From Candidatus Coatesbacteria bacterium RBG_13_66_14 (GTDB taxonomy: Bacteria > RBG-13-66-14), in assembly GCA_001774505.1 (NCBI GenBank), contig MFAF01000098.1, positions 1 through 11,479 on the forward strand: a stretch of DNA of 11,479 nucleotides, in the 5' to 3' direction. The notes beneath the pieces are model-generated. The model saw only the letters and a program-made list of their open reading frames with translations, was not told the origin of the DNA and did no database searches. Of the stretch, positions 1 through 7,600 are shown piece by piece. The translations under genes were made by a program, and so were the position numbers. Each line of letters starts with the position of its first letter. Position 1 is the stretch's first letter.

Positions 1-294
1 GTCGAGGGTTTCCCGGCGGCAGCCGTTGAGGACGTCTATGAGCCCGTCCGAGCGCAGGGTGTAGTTGGCGGTGGAGGCCACGCAGCCCTCCTGGAAGGAC
101 TGGGGGAAACGGGCTATCTCGTACCAGGTGCTGAGGTAGCGGTCGAGCTCGACGTGCTCGACGGTTTTGAGGGTCGGGAGCCCCAGGCGTTCGGTCGTCG
201 TCATCGCGCAGCCGAGCGTTGTCGCCAGGGTGATTACCACAAGAGCCGCGATTGATTCGGCGGTTCTGCCGCGCTTTTTGGAACATGTATTCAT
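1..294 (-). CDS. blc: Bacterial lipocalin lipoprotein Blc, 5' part (C-terminus outside window)
   Basis: The 98 residues in the window begin MNTCSKKRGR, followed by a hydrophobic stretch (about residues 14-28) ending in TTLGC. This is an approximate lipobox with Cys29 as the probable lipidated residue. Next come YLSTWYEIARFPQSFQ (53-68) and GCVASTANYTLRSDG (70-84), the first-strand GTWYEIAR signature and second strand of the bacterial Blc/apolipoprotein-D-like lipocalins. Cys71 and Cys92 (NGCRRE) match a cysteine pair seen in many Blc proteins that could form a disulfide. Family members are outer-membrane lipoproteins that bind fatty acids or lysophospholipids, usually under envelope stress. 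The ATG has a clear Shine-Dalgarno (AGGAGAG) about six bases upstream. The gene stands alone behind the terminator of its neighbour, so it probably has its own promoter in 295-408; I see no convincing -35/-10 pair there. The call is strong; whether the full gene is intact cannot be seen. Confidence 0.9.
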   Translation of the reverse strand, partial: MNTCSKKRGRTAESIAALVVITLATTLGCAMTTTERLGLPTLKTVEHVELDRYLSTWYEIARFPQSFQEGCVASTANYTLRSDGLIDVLNGCRRETLD

Positions 295-408
295 CGCACT
301 CTCTCCTATAAGGTTCGTCTCTTTGTTTTCAGCAGCGTTCCCGTGCCAGGGGCGCCGCGCAATCGGTGTAAGGCGTCGGCGCGTCGGCGACACCCGTACC
401 CTATACCG

Positions 409-439
409 AAAAAAAAGACCTTCGGCGAGGTCCCGAAGG
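409..439 (-). terminator. Rho-independent terminator of the outer-membrane barrel gene
   Basis: Read on the minus strand, a perfect 7-bp stem CCTTCGG/CCGAAGG with a 7-base loop (GACCTCG) is followed by TCTTTTTTTT. It lies 18 bases past the stop codon of the barrel gene (457-459) and separates that gene from the lipocalin gene. Confidence 0.9.
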
Positions 440-456
440 GAGCCGCCGTCGCCGGG

Positions 457-1902
457 TCAGAGGGTGAAGCCCAGGGAGAGGGAGGCGCCCAGGCTGGCGT
501 CCACCTCTCTGGGCCGGATGAGGTTGCTCATCACCGCCAGGCTCATGTGGAACACCTCGCCGATGTTGAACCCCATCCCGGCGGAGAGGATGAACTTGGC
601 CGGGGACGCCTCCTCGAAGATGGCGTTGTAGTTTGTGCTCACGCCGGCGCGTACGATGAAAACCCCCGCCAGGTTGTACTCGGCGCCCAGGGCAATGCTC
701 CGCTCATGGTAAGAAACCGCGTCCTCCTCGACCCCGGTCTGCGGGTTGTACCTGCAGGACAGGTTGTCCACGGGGAGGAGGTCCAGGTCCAGCGCCAGGG
801 AAAGGCCCTCGACGGGCTCGTATGCCGCTCCGATGCGAAGCTCCGGATTTATCGGGGTGGGCTCGAAGCGGGGGTCGTCCCAGCCCAGTTGGGTGGGGAT
901 GAGGTTGTGCGCCAGGAGCCCGTAGCTGAACTGCTTCCCCAGGCTCCCTTGAACGCCCAGGTCCATGCTGAAGCCGCTCCCCGTGGTGATGGTGCGCAGG
1001 GTGAACATGTTGTTGAGGATCCAGTTCGAGCCGACATCGAAGATGCCTGAGTCGAAGTTGGTGAGGTCGGCGTCCGAGAGAATGCCGACGGAATCCCCGC
1101 TGCGCTCCCCGTGGATGAACTTGAGGGTCCCGCCCACGGCGATGTAGTCGTCCCGGGTCAGCTCGAAGGAGTAACCGTAGCTAAGCCCGATGGTGTTCGT
1201 CACCAGTCCGGAGAGGGTGATGAGAGAGCGGTTATCCTCCAGACCGATGCCGTTTCCGGGTCTGTCGCCGATGAAGATGCCCCCGTTCGGGTCGTCGGGA
1301 TCGTAGCCGGGCCAGAGGAGGTCCATCTCCTCATCGGTCAGAAGCCCCTCTTCGTAGAGGGCAAGGACGTCGGTGGGGGATTGCAGGTATTCGCTGGGGA
1401 TGAGCCGGGACAGGTGGTTGTCCACCCAGGGGCCGGCTTCGAGGTGATTTTCGTACAACCAGGAGACGACCGCCGGACCGACACGGGTCGCCACGCCGGA
1501 GTGCATGTCCCAGATGATCCCCACGCCGGGATCGTTGAAGGCGGCGAGAGAATCCACGATGTCGTCTACGTAACGGTGAGCCTCCTCGGGATTTTTGTCA
1601 ATGTAGTCCATGAAACCTTCGTAGGTATCCGGGAAAAGGTCTTTGAGCTTGTAATACTGGTTCAGGTCGTTGACGTACTGGGTGAGGTTGTCCTCACCCG
1701 AGAAACCGAAGATGCTCTCGGTGGTCGAGAAGCTGACCTGATTGCCGAAGGCCGCGGGATTCCAGAATGCGGCGGTGGCGTCGTCAACCAGCGCCACCTG
1801 GGCGCCGCCCATCCCCAAGGCCCGGGTGCCGAAGATGTTCATCCCGGCGACCGGAATCGTGAGGAGCATCATACCCAGAATGATCCGTTTAGAATAAATC
1901 AC
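457..1902 (-). CDS. Outer-membrane beta-barrel protein, TraF/PorV-like
   Basis: The 481-residue product starts MIYSKRIILG and runs into a hydrophobic core ending IPVAG, a typical Sec signal peptide of about 20 residues. The mature N-terminus reads GTRALGMGGAQVALVDDATA (25-44) followed by AFWNPAAFG. This is the opening signature of the TraF_2 / PorV / FadL-like family of outer-membrane barrels. The second half alternates hydrophobic and polar residues as beta-strands do, and the chain ends ASLSLGFTL, like a closing strand. Residues about 75-215 form an acidic, mostly non-barrel insertion rich in Asp and Glu (for example WPGYDPDDPNGG) that could be a surface loop or lid. The start is GTG; the next Met codons (11-12) would remove the basic n-region of the signal. 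Its substrate is unknown: this family includes transporters, secretion-associated barrels and uncharacterised proteins. It is monocistronic, with its own promoter and terminator. Confidence 0.75.
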   Translation of the reverse strand: MIYSKRIILGMMLLTIPVAGMNIFGTRALGMGGAQVALVDDATAAFWNPAAFGNQVSFSTTESIFGFSGEDNLTQYVNDLNQYYKLKDLFPDTYEGFMDYIDKNPEEAHRYVDDIVDSLAAFNDPGVGIIWDMHSGVATRVGPAVVSWLYENHLEAGPWVDNHLSRLIPSEYLQSPTDVLALYEEGLLTDEEMDLLWPGYDPDDPNGGIFIGDRPGNGIGLEDNRSLITLSGLVTNTIGLSYGYSFELTRDDYIAVGGTLKFIHGERSGDSVGILSDADLTNFDSGIFDVGSNWILNNMFTLRTITTGSGFSMDLGVQGSLGKQFSYGLLAHNLIPTQLGWDDPRFEPTPINPELRIGAAYEPVEGLSLALDLDLLPVDNLSCRYNPQTGVEEDAVSYHERSIALGAEYNLAGVFIVRAGVSTNYNAIFEEASPAKFILSAGMGFNIGEVFHMSLAVMSNLIRPREVDASLGASLSLGFTL

Positions 1903-1927
1903 GGTTTATCCAGTGCGTTTCGCCCTC

Positions 1928-1956
1928 ATTGTAGGGTTAAATTTCCAAGATTACAA
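1928..1956 (-). promoter_or_regulatory. Sigma-70-type promoter of the outer-membrane barrel gene
   Basis: On the minus strand TTGTAA (1951-1956) and TACAAT (1928-1933) are separated by exactly 17 bases. They match the TTGACA and TATAAT consensus at 4/6 and 5/6 positions. The surrounding DNA is AT-rich compared with the flanks. Transcription would start near 1921, giving a leader of about 19 bases before the GTG. A small hairpin (CGCTC/GAGCG, 1982-1995) lies just upstream. Confidence 0.6.
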
Positions 1957-2028
1957 ATATATTACACGGCACCGCCGATTCCGCTCCCCCGAGCGCGGTC
2001 CGATCCCTTGACCCGCCGCGTTACGGCG

Positions 2029-2064
2029 AAAAGAAAGGCCGGTGTAGGCGGCCTCTTTCCTTTT
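2029..2064 (-). terminator. Terminator of the sigma-54 activator gene
   Basis: On the minus strand GGCCG (2053-2049), a 7-base loop and CGGCC (2041-2037) are followed by TTTCTTTT. A purine run (AAAAGGAAAGA) precedes the stem and can extend it imperfectly. It lies 29 bases past the stop codon at 2093-2095. The T-rich plus-strand side (2054-2062) could allow weak bidirectional action, but no plus-strand gene ends here. Confidence 0.7.
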
Positions 2065-2092
2065 AGAGCGCTCGGGCGGTGATGTTTCAGGC

Positions 2093-3436
2093 CTACTTTT
2101 TCCCCAGGCACTCGTAGGTCGCGACGCGCCGCCTTAGCGTGGATAGCGATATCCCAAGCGCCATGGCCGCATGGGTTTTATTGTCCCGGTAAAACTTCAG
2201 GGCCCGTTCGATGTATTCCCACTCGACGTCGGCCAGGGGTCGGACCTCGGTCGTCCCCGATCCGCCGCACTTCCCGGGGACGCCCTCTATTAGCGACGCC
2301 GGGTCCAGCTCGCCGCCGGCGGCGAGTATCACCGAGCGTTCCAGGATGTTGCGCAGTTCGCGCACGTTACCGGGCCAGCGGTAACCCATTAGCCCGGCGA
2401 GCTGCTCTTCGGGCAGATCGCCGTAGATGCCGTTGGTCATGTTTTCCAACAGGTATTTACACAGTAGGGGGATGTCCTCCCGGCACTCCCTCAGTGGGGG
2501 AACGTTGATGGTGATAATGGCCAGCCTGAAGTAGAGGTCCTCGCGGAAACGGCCGTTTTTAATATCCTCGACGATGGGCCGGTTCGTGGTGGCGATGACC
2601 CGGACGTTCAGGGGTATGTCCACATCGCCACCCACGCGGCGGATCCGGCCATCCTCCAGCACGCTCAACAGCTTGCTCTGGAGCTGGAGGGGCATCTCGG
2701 CAATCTCGTCCAACAGAAGGGTGCCGTCCTTGACCAGCTCGAAAACCCCCTTCCGCCGCGAGTCGGCGCCGGTAAAGGCCCCCTTTTCGTAACCGAAGAG
2801 CTCCGATTCGATGAGGTTCTCGGGAATCGAGGCGCAGTTCACGCTGAGGAGGTCGTCCTTCCGTCCGCTCAGGCGGTGGATGGCCCGCGCCGCGACCCCC
2901 TTGCCCACCCCGGTTTCCCCGGTGATGAGTATGGTGGAATCGGTCTGGGCGGCAAGCTCGATGAGCCGCTTCGTCTCCTGAATCGCCCCGGAATCGCCCA
3001 CCAGCTCGTCGGTAGGCTGCGCCCTCGCGAGCTGGAACTCCGTGATGCGGTTGCGCCGCTCCAGCTCGGCCAGGCGGGCGGCCTTGGCCACGGTGAAGTA
3101 GAACTCGTCAAGCTCGAGCGGCTTCGTCAGGTAGTGGAAGGCCCCGTTCTTGACCGCTTCGACCGCCTGGGAGAGCGACCCGTAGGCGGTGGCGAAGATG
3201 ACCTTGACCCCGGGGTCCGCCTCCCGGATCTGCTTCTCGACCTCCGATCCCAGGATGTCGGGGAGTTTTTGGTCCAACAGGACGATGCTGGGATTCCAGG
3301 TTTTGACGTATTCGAGCCCCTCCCTGCCCGTGGTGGCGTACCGGACGTCGTAGCCTTCGAGGCTGAGGCCGTCGCAGGTGCTTTCGCAGAAGTTAGAGTC
3401 GTCGTCAACGATGAGCACACGAGTCCGAGGTTCCAT
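2093..3436 (-). CDS. NtrC-family sigma-54-dependent response regulator
   Basis: The 447-residue product has the standard three-domain layout. The receiver (about 5-118) has the acidic pocket VDDD (10-13), phospho-acceptor Asp55 in IVLLDQKLPD, Thr83 and Lys105 (LTKP). The AAA+ domain (about 145-375) has Walker A GETGVGKG (173-180), the sigma-54-contacting GAFTGA loop (219-224), Walker B GTLLLDEI (238-245), the RFREDLYFRL segment (295-304) and WPGNVREL (354-361). A Fis-type helix-turn-helix occupies about 405-443 (NKTHAAMALGISLSTLRRR). All key residues are intact, so it should be a phosphorylation-controlled ATPase that opens sigma-54 promoters. The ATG is preceded by AAGG at a suitable distance. 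The CheY-like gene lies 151 bases upstream with no obvious terminator between, so the two may be co-transcribed. No histidine kinase is present, so its kinase must be encoded elsewhere. I found no well-formed -24/-12 site in the intergenic DNA of this window, so its targets are unknown. Confidence 0.95.
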   Translation of the reverse strand: MEPRTRVLIVDDDSNFCESTCDGLSLEGYDVRYATTGREGLEYVKTWNPSIVLLDQKLPDILGSEVEKQIREADPGVKVIFATAYGSLSQAVEAVKNGAFHYLTKPLELDEFYFTVAKAARLAELERRNRITEFQLARAQPTDELVGDSGAIQETKRLIELAAQTDSTILITGETGVGKGVAARAIHRLSGRKDDLLSVNCASIPENLIESELFGYEKGAFTGADSRRKGVFELVKDGTLLLDEIAEMPLQLQSKLLSVLEDGRIRRVGGDVDIPLNVRVIATTNRPIVEDIKNGRFREDLYFRLAIITINVPPLRECREDIPLLCKYLLENMTNGIYGDLPEEQLAGLMGYRWPGNVRELRNILERSVILAAGGELDPASLIEGVPGKCGGSGTTEVRPLADVEWEYIERALKFYRDNKTHAAMALGISLSTLRRRVATYECLGKK

Positions 3437-3587
3437 TTTATTACCTTATCGCTGAGGATAGGATTTGCCGTTTTTATTGGATAGCACTTATTCGTGGTGT
3501 CCGTTCTCTTGATCTGGGCGCCGGTTGTAGTCGTCGGGTTCCGGGCGCGCTCCTTGGAGGTAGTCGCCCTACCGGCATGCACCCTGG

Positions 3588-3959
3588 CTATGAGGCTTTC
3601 ACGCTCCTTGAGTTGCGCAGGGCGTTCTCGATGGTGCTCTTCAGGCCGAAGAGCTCGAAGGGTTTCACCAGGTACCCGTCGTATTCCCGGTTGGCGGGAT
3701 TTTCGGGCAGGGCGCTGAGCATCACCACCGGCGTGTCGTAGAGCGAGTGGATGAGCTTGGTGGCCTCGAGGCCGTTGAGCTCCCCCCGGAGCATGTAGTC
3801 CATCAGGATTATGTCGGGGCGGGTTTTGCCGCACTGCTCCACCGCATCCTCGCCGGTGGAGAAAATGCCGATTACGTCGTAGCCGAGCCGGGAAAGGCGA
3901 AGGCTCAGATCCATGGCGACGATGATCTCGTCCTCCACGATGATGATTTTTTCTAGCAT
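3588..3959 (-). CDS. Single-domain (CheY-like) response regulator
   Basis: The 123-residue protein consists only of a receiver domain, close to the usual 120 residues. Visible active-site residues are Glu9/Asp10 (IIIVEDE), phospho-acceptor Asp54 (IILMDYMLRGE), Ser82 in place of the more common Thr (VVMLSALPE) and Lys99 (YLVKPFE). No output domain follows: the chain ends NSRSVKAS at a TAG stop. Such proteins act through protein contact, either as phosphate shuttles or by binding motors, kinases or enzymes. The ELNGLEATKLI segment resembles stand-alone receivers often linked to multidomain sensor kinases. A strong AGGAG lies nine bases before the ATG. The leader of about 60 bases follows the promoter at 4025-4030. 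Its position before the NtrC-type gene suggests a shared pathway or phosphorelay, but this is inferred from neighbourhood only. Confidence 0.92.
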   Translation of the reverse strand: MLEKIIIVEDEIIVAMDLSLRLSRLGYDVIGIFSTGEDAVEQCGKTRPDIILMDYMLRGELNGLEATKLIHSLYDTPVVMLSALPENPANREYDGYLVKPFELFGLKSTIENALRNSRSVKAS

Positions 3960-4024
3960 GGGCTGATTCTCCTTGACGGGGGACGCCGCGGTCGAGAATG
4001 TCGGCTCCCCCTATTGAGGTTTTC

Positions 4025-4030
4025 ATTATA
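4025..4030 (-). promoter_or_regulatory. Consensus -10 box upstream of the CheY-like gene
   Basis: The minus strand reads CTTTATAATGAAAA, a perfect TATAAT. No TTGACA-like hexamer lies 16-18 bases upstream; that position is occupied by an inverted repeat (4035-4051). Transcription would start near 4018, leaving a leader of about 58 bases with a good ribosome-binding site. A promoter with a perfect -10, no -35 and a palindrome in that place is typical of activator or repressor control. Confidence 0.5.
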
Positions 4031-4034
4031 AAGT

Positions 4035-4051
4035 GTCCGAGTGGTTCGGAC
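4035..4051. promoter_or_regulatory. Operator-like perfect inverted repeat
   Basis: GTCCGA and TCGGAC form a perfect 6-bp inverted repeat with a 5-base spacer (GTGGT). It covers the spacer and -35 region of the TATAAT promoter at 4025-4030. The centre-to-centre distance of the half-sites (11 bases, about one helical turn) suits a dimeric DNA-binding protein. The binding protein is unknown. Confidence 0.4.
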
Positions 4052-4095
4052 GCCGCACAGTTTGTATTAGCAATCTTTGTGCCCCGACCGCGGAA

Positions 4096-4228
4096 GGTGC
4101 ATCGGTAACTTTCCCGGCTTCGCTAGAAGGGACGCGACGGGCATGCACGGCCGCTGGGCGAAAGACCCCGGTCGTTCCCGGACGGGTTGCCTCGATGCAC
4201 CCTAGGGCAAAGACCAGCCAAAATGGTC
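4096..4228 (+). other. Candidate structured RNA element (inverted repeat enclosing hairpins)
   Basis: GGTGCATCG (4096-4104) and CGATGCACC (4193-4201) are exact reverse complements 88 bases apart and could form a closing helix. Inside are CTTC-GCTA-GAAG, GGGC-GAAA-GACCC (a GNRA-type tetraloop on the plus strand, with one bulged A) and CCGG-TCGTTC-CCGG. Just outside is GACCA-GCCAAAA-TGGTC (4212-4228). The plus strand is favoured only by the GAAA loop. The plus-strand 3' side GGGTTGCCTCGATG resembles the 3' strand of GEMM cyclic-di-GMP riboswitches (GGGTTACCGATG), but the rest of that riboswitch core is not matched, so I do not call it one. No gene follows on the plus strand. It may be chance in GC-rich DNA. 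Confidence 0.25.
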
Positions 4229-4339
4229 GTTTCAGAATGACGAGGTGGTGTATTCCGGGATGGCGTAAAAAAAGGAATCACACATGAGAGGTGACGCCGT
4301 GAAGTTGTAACTACTTGTAAAAAGGCCGCTTAGGTCAAA

Positions 4340-4355
4340 CATTATCGCGACAATG
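4340..4355. promoter_or_regulatory. Sixteen-bp near-perfect palindrome
   Basis: CATTATCG and CGACAATG are reverse complements at seven of eight positions and adjoin without a spacer around a TCGCGA core. It lies about 310 bases upstream of the promoter of the response-regulator gene. It could be a binding site of a dimeric regulator; no function can be shown. Confidence 0.25.
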
Positions 4356-4560
4356 GCAAAGCGGGTTATGAGACCGGGTGCCGATGATTACATAGGGTCC
4401 TGAGGGTCTCCCCGGCGGTCGAGGACGGGCTTGACGGAGGAGCTGCAGGTTGACGTTAAAGAAGTACGGCCGCCTCGGGAAAATGGTGCGAAAACAGGTT
4501 TCCTATCAGCCGCAGTATCAGGCCCCTAAACCGGTTAAATTGTTAGATGAATTGATATTT

Positions 4561-4580
4561 AAAAAAAAGCCCTTCCGGGC
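4561..4580 (-). terminator. Terminator of the cyclase/ATPase gene
   Basis: On the minus strand GCCC-GGAA-GGGC is followed by eight T residues, 25 bases past the stop codon. The stem is only four pairs, but it has a GNRA-type GGAA loop and a clean T-tract, and the position is right. Confidence 0.65.
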
Positions 4581-4604
4581 CGGTCGGCGTCGCTCAGTCG
4601 TCGG

Positions 4605-7600
4605 TCAAACGACGTACCCGCGCTTCCCCATGGTTTCGCGAAAGGTTTTCTTCGATTCCTCATCGCCGATGTTCTGGACTATCTCATCGAACGTGGCCCT
4701 GGCCGACCCCCAGAAGCGAGCAGCCTTCTCCGCTTCGCCGGTCCGCTCGAAGAGCGTCGCCAGGTGCACCGCTTCCTCCACCCGGCTGGTCCTGTCCGTC
4801 TCCTTCTCGTATCCCGCCTCGGCGGCGGGCAGAAATGCCTGAAGGCGTCCCCGTTCATCTTCGGAGAACTCCCGGCGGCGCGCCGTCAGCCCCAGGGCGC
4901 TCAGGCGGTAAACGGTGACCTCCCTCTCGTCCATGAACTCACCCACCTCGGCGAAGAGCGCATCGGACTCCTCCTCGCGCCCGATCTCTGCGTAGAAGAC
5001 GGCGAGGGAGAGCTTGACGACCAGGATCATCCGGCGGGCCCCGACCTCGCCGTAAATTTCGATCGCCCGGCGGAAGTGGTTCTCGGCCTTCTCGTACTCC
5101 CCCCGCAGGCGGGACAGGGTGGCGAGGCCGTAGTTGGCGTAACCGTCACCCAGGCGGTTGTTTATGATTGCGTTCATCTCGAGATAGAGGGTGTAGAGCT
5201 CCTCGGCGCGGTCGAAGCGGCCGAAGGTCGTGTAGATCGAGGCCAGGTTGTTGCAGTTGATGGCGAGCCCCAGCCTGTCACCGCAGCGCTCGGCGATGTC
5301 ATAGGAGCGCAACAGCAGCTCGAGGGCCGCCCCGTGCCTGCCCATTTCCATCTCCACGGTGGCGATGTTGTTCAGAACGCTCTGCATGCCGAGAAGGTAG
5401 CCGTGCTTCTCGTAAAGCTCCAGTGTGCGGCTCTGGTATTCGCGGCCCTCGTCGAGCCGTTTCAACTCGTTGAGGATGCTGCCATGGATGTTCGAGATGC
5501 GGGCGCGGACCTTGTCCGAGGCGAAATCATCCTCCCGGACCAGGGCGATGACATCTTCGGCCCGTACAATGCTGTCCAGGGCCTCCTGAAAATCCCCGCG
5601 GAGGTTGTGGACCCAGGCGATGCCGTACAGGGTCTTGGCGTGGAGCAGCGAGGGCGGTTCATCTTTTAACAGCGCCAGGGCGTCGTCGTAGTATTCCAGG
5701 GAGCGGGGGTACTCGCTCAGCCGTTCGTGGGCCGACCCCATGCGTTCCATAATTTCCGCGCGCTCCACGGCGTCGCTGCAATACCCCAGTGCGGCCGTGA
5801 AGAGGTCAATGGATTCGTGCGGTTTTCCCGTTTCGAGGCAGACGTCGCCCCACTCGAGGTAGGCCTGACGGGTGAGACCCCCGTCCTGCGTGTTCTCGAC
5901 CGTCTTGGCGTAAAACCGTTTCGCGTCCTCGTTCGCGTAGAGCGACGCGGCGTGTTTTCCGGCTTCGAAGTAGTACCCGGCGGCCTTCTCGGGCGCGCCG
6001 CCGTTTTCGAAATGGTTGGCCACGAGCGACTGGTAGGCCTGGATGCGGTCGGAATAGTTGCTCTCGATCCACTTCGCCGTCTTCAGGTGCAGCTCGCGGC
6101 GCTCCCGGTGGAGCAGGCTCTTGTAGACCGTCTCGTGCAGGAGGACGTGCTTGAAGATGTACTCCAGGTCATCCTCGAAGATGGACTCGAGCCGCCGGTG
6201 GATGAGGTCCCGCTTCTCCAGGTCCGCCAGGTAGTCGCCCACCGCGTAGGTCATCAGCTCGGTCACGATCCGCCGCCAGAATACCTCCCCGACGACGGAG
6301 GCGCGCTGGATGACCTTCTTTTCCTGGTCGGGGAGGTTGTCTATCCTGGAGCGGAGCACCCCCTCCACGGTGTCGGGAATCTCGAAGCCGCCCTCCTCGT
6401 CGTTCGTGTACCAGTGCCCGTCCCGGTATTCGAGGTCGCCCTTTTCGATGAGGTTCTTGATGATCTCCTCGACGAAGAAGGGGTTGCCGGCGGCGAGCTT
6501 GATGATCGCCCGCCGTTTGGTCTCGTCCAGCTTCTCGACGGTCAACAGCTCGGACATGAGCCGGCGCGTATCGTCGGGGGAAAGGTCCTTGAGATTGATC
6601 CTCGTGTGGCGTTCCGACTTCTGGAGCTCCTCCAGCAAGGTCCGCGTGGCCCCGTGGTCCCCGGGCTGGCGGGAATTGATGACCAACAGGCAGCGGGAAT
6701 CCGCCAGGGATCGAACCAGATGGCCCATGAGCGTCAGGGAGGAATTGTCGGACCACTGGACGTCCTCCACGAGCACCACGATGTTTTCCTCTTTGGCCAG
6801 GGCTCCCAGCAGCTTTTCCACCACCAGGAGCACCTGGTTGTGGATCTGCCGGGTGTCCTGGTCGTCGGGTGAATCCCCGTCCTGGCTGAGAGAGAGGATT
6901 TTCCACAGGGTGCCCACGGCGTCCACGTCGCCGATCATCCGGCGGCCGAGTATTGTTTCCACTGACGAGGCGAGCTGCTCGGCCATCTCCTTCTGGGGCA
7001 TATCCTCCTTGATCCCGGTGGCCTTCTTGATTATCTCGGTGACGGGGAAGTACGGGGGGGCTCCCGCGTAGCCCAGGCAGCGGCCGTGCAGGACACGGGG
7101 CCTCGAGTCCGACTGCTGGAGGACGAGGAGAAGCTCCTCCACAAGCCGGGTTTTTCCGATACCGGCCTCGCCGACGATGGTCACGACCCGCAACCCCTTC
7201 CCCTCCGCCACGTCCCGGAAAATGTTCCGGAGAATGTCCAGCTCTTCTTTCCGTCCTATCAGGGGCGACGAGAGGCCGGGCACGCCGCGGGTTTTTCCCC
7301 GCACGAGCTTTTCCCCGACGACCTTGTGGCGCATGAGCTCCGACCGCAAGCCTTTGGCGCGGATGCGGGACAGCTCCTGGAAGGTGAAGAACTCCTTCGT
7401 CTTCCGGAAGACTTCATCCGAGACGACGACGGCCCCGACGAGTCCGGTGGCCTCCAGCCGGGAGGCGATGTTGACGGCGTTGCCGAATACGTGGTGCGCG
7501 CGGCCCGGGGCCTGGGAGTGCCGGCTGACGATGACCTCGCCGAAGTGGATGCCCACCCGGACCTCGAGCTCCAATCCCTCGTTGATGCCGTAGTTGCGGG

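Larger units (their letters stand above)
3960..4604. other. 645-base intergenic region between cyclase and response-regulator genes
   Basis: I see no convincing protein gene here. It holds the leader, -10 box and inverted repeat of the response-regulator gene (3960-4051), a region able to form several hairpins inside a long inverted repeat (4096-4228), a 16-bp near-palindrome (4340-4355) and the terminator of the cyclase gene (4561-4580). The 4290-4560 part is more AT-rich than the coding regions around it. A plus-strand frame opening at TTG 4450 has a strong ribosome-binding site but runs antisense into the cyclase gene. Confidence 0.6.

Noticed and set aside
332..350. Sigma-54-like site upstream of blc (minus strand CTGGCACGG ... 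CGCTGC)
   Set aside because: The -24-like TGGCACG is good, but the nearest GC dinucleotides are 9 or 12 bases after GG, not the required 10, so it would not be a functional -24/-12 promoter.
1111..2082. Long plus-strand frames opposite the barrel, cyclase and MBOAT genes
   Set aside because: They are antisense readings of well-supported genes, with low-complexity compositions typical of GC-rich shadows and no domain signatures.
4033..4080. tRNA-like start (GTCCGAGTGGTTCGGAC resembles a tRNA D-arm)
   Set aside because: No T-arm (GGTTCGA...), anticodon arm or acceptor pairing follows; the match is explained by the short inverted repeat.
4238..4349. Minus-strand 36-codon frame starting MFDLSGLF in the intergenic region
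   Set aside because: No Shine-Dalgarno, no recognisable motif and no support from neighbours; its start overlaps the 4340-4355 palindrome.
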